Shown in pieces: positions 58,915 through 64,000 of a stretch of 64,000 nt of DNA. Below the pieces are notes generated by a model. It searched no databases and was not told where the DNA came from. It saw only the letters and a list, made by a program, of their open reading frames with translations. This stretch comes from Schistocephalus solidus (lineage: Eukaryota > Platyhelminthes > Cestoda > Diphyllobothriidea > Diphyllobothriidae): the NCBI GenBank assembly GCA_017591395.1, contig WEDG01008814.1, forward strand, positions 124,001-188,000, read 5' to 3'. Position 1 is the first letter of the stretch. Every line of letters begins with the position of its first letter. The position numbers were made by a program, and so were the translations under genes.

Positions 58915-59065
58915 ACGTAAAAACTAACAGGATATTGAGCCCGCGACTCGGTGAGTAGAGTTGTGAACGTCTAAGCAACAGAACCTGCGTGTCAAGTCTC
59001 AAGCCTGTGGCTTGATATGGCTGACTGGTGGCGTCTAATAAGCCCGAAATGGCCTTGCTGTTCAA
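58915..59065 (+). repeat. tRNA-derived SINE, second family, copy 2
   Basis: 'actcggtgagtagagttgtgaacgtctaagcaacag...gtcaagtctcaagcc' and the tail 'ctgactggtggcgtctaataagcccgaaatggcc' align with 55,378-55,500. Confidence 0.6.
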
Positions 59066-59383
59066 TCTTTGTTTGAAATTTCAAATTTTATCCTATTTGT
59101 GTTAAATTAAGTTATAGAAAAAGAATTATTTAAATGTGCAACGGACTAAATTCGCTTAACAGAGTGACTTATGAATTTCGCAAGACTTGTGTATTATATC
59201 CGATTAAGACACGATTTTTACCTTTTCTACACTTGCACATTTTTTCTACTATCTTTTCCATATTGTCAAAGGACACTTGTTACATAAAGACATTTAGCGT
59301 ATTCTGGTCCCTATTTTACATTCAAACATCATTCCAGTAATACATTAGCGACAAATAAAAGTAGTTTTTTGTAAAACTCTTAC

Positions 59384-59768
59384 TTGATCTGGCTGCTTGG
59401 TCTGACCTCGTGAAGTCATCTGCAGCCATCTGAGCATTGGTATACGAGTTGAGGATTTCGTTCCGGTCTGCCTGATCGCGTGACGTACTGGGAGAGACAT
59501 GGAGTTTATGACCACTGTGACGGGAGAAATGGAACCTTCCTCGATCACCGATGGCAAATTCCGACGCCTCCGAAGTGTGCGGCCGGTCGGGCTTCGTTGA
59601 GTTACTCATCCAGACGGGCGCAGGAAAGGTTCGAATCCTCGAATAATCATAGATCGCTGGCACTGGAGTGCTCTGCGACAGCTCGAAATTTACTGATATG
59701 GGTGCGGCTTTAGCTGCCGCGGGTGCTGGCGGTGTGTTGGTTGTACCAGCTCTGCCTAGGGCAGCCAT
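59384..59768 (-). CDS. tns: Alternative first coding exon (tensin isoform)
   Basis: The first ATG after an in-frame stop is at 59,768, and the frame runs 128 codons to a donor (atcaa|gtaaga) at 59,384, phase 1. It reads MAALGRAGTTNTPPAPAAA, then STPVPAIYDYSRIRTFPAP, HTSEASEFAIGDRGRFHFS and SYTNAQMAADDF. The Ala/Pro-rich N-terminus has no signal peptide. It lies about 0.2 kb downstream of a CpG/CCAAT-rich block (59.93-60.18 kb), as expected of a first exon. An in-frame AG|G at about 59,627 could also allow entry from the upstream coiled-coil exon. Its assignment to tensin is by position and phase. Confidence 0.55.
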
Positions 59769-59929
59769 TAGAAGCAGTCCCACGTCAATTGGTCCTCGTT
59801 ACTTTGACTTGATCGTCAGCACGGGAGGCTTGACTGTCTGTCTGTCTCCCGCACTCTCCTTCTTTCGCTCGCTCTGTTTCTCAGAAAGGCTGGCCTTGTA
59901 CTCAGGATGCAGAAGTCTCCTTCTGCGAG

Positions 59930-60180
59930 TTTCGCATTTGCATGTGCGAACTGCGTGAACGCGCGGGCGCGCCTGCGGTGCGCGTGAGCACCAGGTCATC
60001 AGCCAGTCGTGTACTGATTGGTCATCATCAGGTGCAACAGACGCACACACCAACACGCAATCGATTGGTTCGCACACTGGTGGATGCTGTCGCGGTCGAG
60101 CAGACAGTGAGGCGGTGACAAGGCAACCTCAGCCGCCTGACGTCACGCGAACTTCTTGCCCTCTCCTCCTGTCAACACGT
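59930..60180 (-). promoter_or_regulatory. Candidate internal promoter
   Basis: CpG-rich block with two CCAAT boxes in minus orientation (attgg on plus at 60,017 and 60,064), a CRE-type palindrome tgacgtca at 60,138-60,145, and GC-rich sequence near 59,958-59,975. No clear TATA box. Its position just upstream of the ATG exon on the same strand supports promoter function. Confidence 0.45.
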
Positions 60181-60391
60181 ACGAGCGCCCGTATTTAGGT
60201 GCACCACTGTTGCTGCAGTTCAGGCCACAGCTGTTATCTCTGTTGCCTTCCTATCTCAATTTATCATGCAGAGTTTTGCCACGGCAAATGCTGGGAGGGG
60301 AACGCAAGCATGGGGCATACCGAACATGCAGAGAGGCCAGTCAGTCTCTACCAGCGTGCAAAGCTAGCAATGTCGCAAAAAGTCTTTGGGA

Positions 60392-60404
60392 GGGGGGGGG
60401 GGGG
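60392..60404 (+). repeat. Poly-G run
   Basis: Thirteen or so consecutive G. Confidence 0.8.
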
Positions 60405-60409
60405 CAGGA

Positions 60410-63110
60410 GTTGGGGCGGTGGAATGCAAAATGCCATGCAACATTCGGTCCAACGTACCACTAGTCCTAGGAGAAACACGTCGAAAATATCACTCAATTA
60501 ATGCGGCACATGAAGGAGGACAACACATGGCTGCGTGTGGATGCACCTTTCATGTTTTAAAATGTTGCGCTACTGCCAACGAATAGACAACACGCTTCCT
60601 TCGATCGCTTTTCTTGGAATGTGAAATATAGCTTCAACTGTTTGCCAAACCAAAAAGAAGGATCTTTATGATGTATTAACACGTTGGAATTATTTCTAAG
60701 TGACGTCTTCGATTTCATGTGAAATATGACCTAATAAGAGGAAAGCCTTCCACAGCAAATTAATTTGGCTCGGACTAAGCGAATTAAAATGTGCCTTTAC
60801 AAGTATTGGGTAAAATAGGTCAAATGTTCACTTAGATAAACGAACAAACGAAGATCAGTAGGATGGTTTCGGAGGACGAAATAAACAGTTACTTCAGTAC
60901 TGCCAATAATTTATAAGCTAATAACTGAAGGGTCCAAAAAATTACGTGAAAAGCGTTTGTTTTCCGTCTTCATGAACGCCCTTCCCATGCCTGGCATGAT
61001 GAGAATTTTCTGTGTGAATGAAGATTCTGGATATCCTTATTGTTCTTCAGTAAATTATGGCAACATTAAGGAACATGGATTTAGTCTACACCACTCTAGA
61101 AGTTTTTGTTTGATAGCCGTCCATATGTTCATAATTTTCAAAAAATATAACTTTCAGTTTTCTACTTGTTACCTGAATTTAACTGGTGTTTGTTGGTTAT
61201 ACAAAGATGGGTATTTTTTCAACTTAAGGATTGATATACTCTTCATTTTTTTAGTTACTGTGTAATTTCTTGATCATTACGATTTTAGCCTTCCCGTGGA
61301 TGCACTCGCGCTTGATCAAGTACTGATTTCTTATACCTTTGTCATTTTGCTTAAACAAACTGAAATATACTGTAAACGTAAAAAGTTCTGCCGTTTTTTA
61401 TTATCCTGTGATCTGATTTGCTGAAAAACTCAATCTTAGTCGGTCGTGCTAAAAAATTCCCTACTAAAAATTAAGTCGACACCAAATTTTTAAAAAATAT
61501 CCAAAATCATCAGAAGTATTACCTGACATCAACATTCCATGCAAAAAGCTTCATTTAAATAGGCGTTCAAAAGTGATGAGAAAAAGTTCAGTCGGTATAC
61601 TTAGGACTCAGTTACTAGTAAGAACGAGATTTATGCGTGTGCGACCACCACTCCTTTGGGACTTTTAACCTGAGCTCACTAGAATTACAGTTTATAGTTG
61701 GCTAACTTATTGCACTTGAAATGATTAAAGTATTGCCCATGGTTAATGCGATCTTAGGAGTAAAATAAGCTGAAGCGGTCCTTACAAAAAGCAGTTTACC
61801 TTAATTTAACGGTAGTGCTGCAACCCTGAGTTCGACCGATGCCGAATATGACCGCCCAGTTATTTTTTCTCCGAAACTTCTAGACAAACAGTTTTGGAAA
61901 GCTGTCACTAGTGATGGGTTTTTGATGAGCACCGTTCTGTCTCAGCCAAATAACAAAGGTGACTCTCTTCGATGCGTCAGCCAAGTGAGTAGGGTCTAAG
62001 GTGAGTTTTGGGAGCTTACACGAATCAGCGTTTGGATATATTTTTGAGTAGGATGAAAATATGCATAAACAGCTTGAACTGTTATCCATATAGAACCAAG
62101 GCTACAAATCTGCGCATGAGTTTGTCGCAGTCCTCATATAAGGAGCTCACTTTTGGATTTTTGTGAATGGCGCCGTCCACCCTATTTTCTCATTGCCACC
62201 AACGCCGGCAAAACATCCTAAAGTTCACACGGTCTTGAGTCTAGCACTGGAGCTGAGTCCTTCGTATCCAGCCTCCACAGATGCAGACCTAACTCAGTCT
62301 GTCCGAGACACCCCCTTGTGCATGATCTTCCTCGATAAACAGTTGTAAAACCCATATTTACCTCTACCGAGTTTCCTGTAGGTAGCCAAATGTTGCTTTT
62401 AAAATCGAAAGTTAAGCCATCTTTACCCAATCGGAACAGAGAGCATAACCTTCCGTTTCCCAGAGTGGCGATGGTCGTCGACTATCTGCACTTAGCCTAC
62501 AATATTGGCGTCAAAATTCAGTTGTTCTCGTTTGAGAGTAAGCTGAAACCCTCCTTGGTACCAATAAGGTGGGAACGTGCGCAAAGTATCTGAGGGACAA
62601 TTTATAATAACGCAATCATTTGCTATAATAGTAGCACATGTTATAGCTAAAAGCCCAGAGAGGCGGATTTCGCAGCGCTTGTACCGCTCAAATCACACAT
62701 TTGCGAGGGGCTTGAATAAGCAATAGATCCTCAAACGTTCTCATTATATTTTCTAGTATATGAGCTGCAGTTATAATTCTGCCATGTTTATGTTCTAAGG
62801 TGATTAATGCACGAACTCGAAGTAAATCTGTCCTAATCAAACTATTTAATCTCGGTCCGATTTCTATGTGAGTTTGAACCGAACCTGATAATACTTGTTT
62901 GGATATTTTTACCCCAAGTCAAAGCCAATTTTCTCGGAAATCAAACAAGGTTGATTTTTCACTTAATCTGGGCTTGTTGTCCTCAGTGCGCCATATCTCG
63001 AGTCAAACGTTTAGATCCCTGCATAAAGCTCACTTGGCTCACAAAAAAATTAAGTGTGAAACCCTACATTCTCCCCACTTAGGGCGTCATTGCGGTTGCT
63101 AGACCCCACT
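60410..63110. other. Intronic interval, no supported gene
   Basis: AT-rich. The 102-codon frame at 60,957-61,265 has AT-biased codons and no splice context. At 62,390-62,593 two related segments (about 62,400-62,440 and 62,525-62,575, sharing 'agt(t/a)aag.(c/t)....cctttacc') suggest a small internal duplication. Confidence 0.45.
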
Positions 63111-63113
63111 TAC

Positions 63114-63135
63114 TACCGGACTTTGGGGAAAAATC
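63114..63135 (-). CDS. tns: Tensin 22-nt microexon
   Basis: Acceptor ttgctgcaaccattttctag and donor ggta|gtaagt are both strong and only 22 nt apart. With the upstream exon ending at phase 2 (AG|G, Arg) it reads R-IFPQSPV and leaves at phase 0, exactly what the 838-nt exon needs, giving IFPQSPVLMNTSPVPNN across the junction. Confidence 0.6.
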
Positions 63136-63352
63136 CTAGAAAATGGTTGCAGCAATAAGTGTAAACGTTAGTAAAGTAGTTACGTAAGCATGTCCAAGTC
63201 TACTCAGGTTTCAGCAAGAACAGTGGATGTACTGAACAGGAAATCACGCCCTGGGCATAAGCGGGGAACGGCACAAATGGATCCACAAAGAGATGGTTTG
63301 TATTGAAATACAGCACTTAAAAATTGATAAATAGAATGGTTACCATAAATAC

Positions 63353-63633
63353 CTGTTTAAATGCATCGTAGATCCTCCGGAGCTGGGAACCTTCAATGTA
63401 GAAGCGTGGGTGAGGCCTCGGCTGCCATCTTCAGCCATCATACTGCAGGTCCTCTTCAGCTCGTGCAGCTCCTTCCTCGTCTCCAAAAGTTCATCCAGCA
63501 GTCGCTGTTCTCGCTGACTCTGTGAAGTGTCCGTCGTAGTGGTAATACGGTGGTGCATAGATGGTTGTGCAACGTTGCGATCCTGCCGGTTTTCCACAGA
63601 GAGTAGATCTACCCTTGAAACACTAGCAGATGC
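63353..63633 (-). CDS. tns: Tensin exon with short coiled-coil segment
   Basis: 281 nt. Acceptor ccatgtttctag, donor aacag|gtattt. Frame: ASASVSRVDLLSVENRQD, then HHRITTTTDTSQSQREQR, LLDELLETRKELHELKRTC and SSGGSTMHLN. The LLDELLETRKELHELKR stretch is heptad-like and probably helical. Enters at phase 0 and leaves at phase 2. The gene continues beyond the right edge, where the PTP-like and C2 domains would be expected if this is a full-length tensin. Assignment depends on phase linkage through the microexon. Confidence 0.65.
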
Positions 63634-64000
63634 CTAGAAACATGGAAAATGACATATTAGGCGTAAAGTAATGAGAACAAAAGACTCGCTGCCACCAGAA
63701 GAAATGTCTGGACCCGTTTATTGAATATGGTACAGTGGTGAGCAAAGCAAGGAAGAAGGAAAGACTGAAAAACTGCTCCGGACGTGAGTAGCCGAACAGA
63801 CAGCGACAGTGTGGAGAAATGATGCCAACGCTCAAGTCGCGTCTGCTTCGAGAAGACCAGACCACACATTTAAGTTTGACAAGATCCACATTCTCACGAG
63901 AACTAACAATCGCGTGAGCAGCAAATTGCTTAAATTATGGTTTATGGGACCCCAGCCTATTAACAAGAGCAATGAACTCCCCACCCCGTATTCGGTACTG

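Noticed and set aside
62163..62593. Plus- and minus-strand frames around an internal duplication
   Set aside because: Readable stretches exist on both strands, but no consistent exon boundaries; probably an unclassified repeat.

Overview
This is eukaryotic DNA: about 44 % GC by eye, with large introns, GT-AG splice signals, no operons, and many degraded retroelements. The retroelement types point to a platyhelminth, most likely a tapeworm of the Spirometra/Schistocephalus group. These are a non-LTR element ending in C2H2 fingers, Penelope-like remnants and tRNA-derived SINEs. The phylum-level call is inference from element style, not from a search.

The main finding is one very large gene on the minus strand. 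It enters at the right edge (above 63.6 kb) and runs leftward to at least 14.8 kb. I assembled it by eye from splice sites and reading-frame phase, and its 3' part identifies it as tensin, the integrin/actin adhesion adaptor. An SH2 domain is split over three exons (18,353-17,630) and is followed by the first part of a PTB domain (15,077-14,822). Upstream lie Ser/Pro-rich linker exons at 63.6-63.35, 63.13 (22 nt), 51.27-50.43, 45.77, 43.13, 39.47, 38.84, 23.05, 21.32 and 19.31 kb. At every junction except 38.84 to 23.05 the donor and acceptor phases match, so at least one exon is missing there. The last part of the PTB domain was not found with confidence. A CpG-rich, CCAAT-containing block at about 59.9-60.2 kb sits just upstream of an ATG-bearing exon (59,768-59,384), which looks like an alternative start.

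The rest of the window is introns and flank filled with repeats. At 0.8-5.1 kb is a full-length but decayed endonuclease/RT retrotransposon with a C-terminal zinc-finger array. At 6.75-8.27 kb a second LINE lies on the minus strand between 49-bp direct repeats. A dispersed family (called R1 here) occurs at 0-0.2, 5.1-5.9, 10.1-10.5, 23.4-23.9, 40.4-40.9 and 48.9-49.2 kb. tRNA-like SINEs lie at 49.25, 49.55, 55.4, 58.9 and 36.7 kb. TTAACC-rich elements with a shared end lie at 41.6, 46.3, 47.1 and 56.5 kb. A composite inverted-repeat island lies at 47.0-48.2 kb.

A possible small gene on the plus strand (exons 54,252-54,371 and 54,553-54,735) would be nested in a tensin intron. Most other open frames are short, lack splice support and are not listed.
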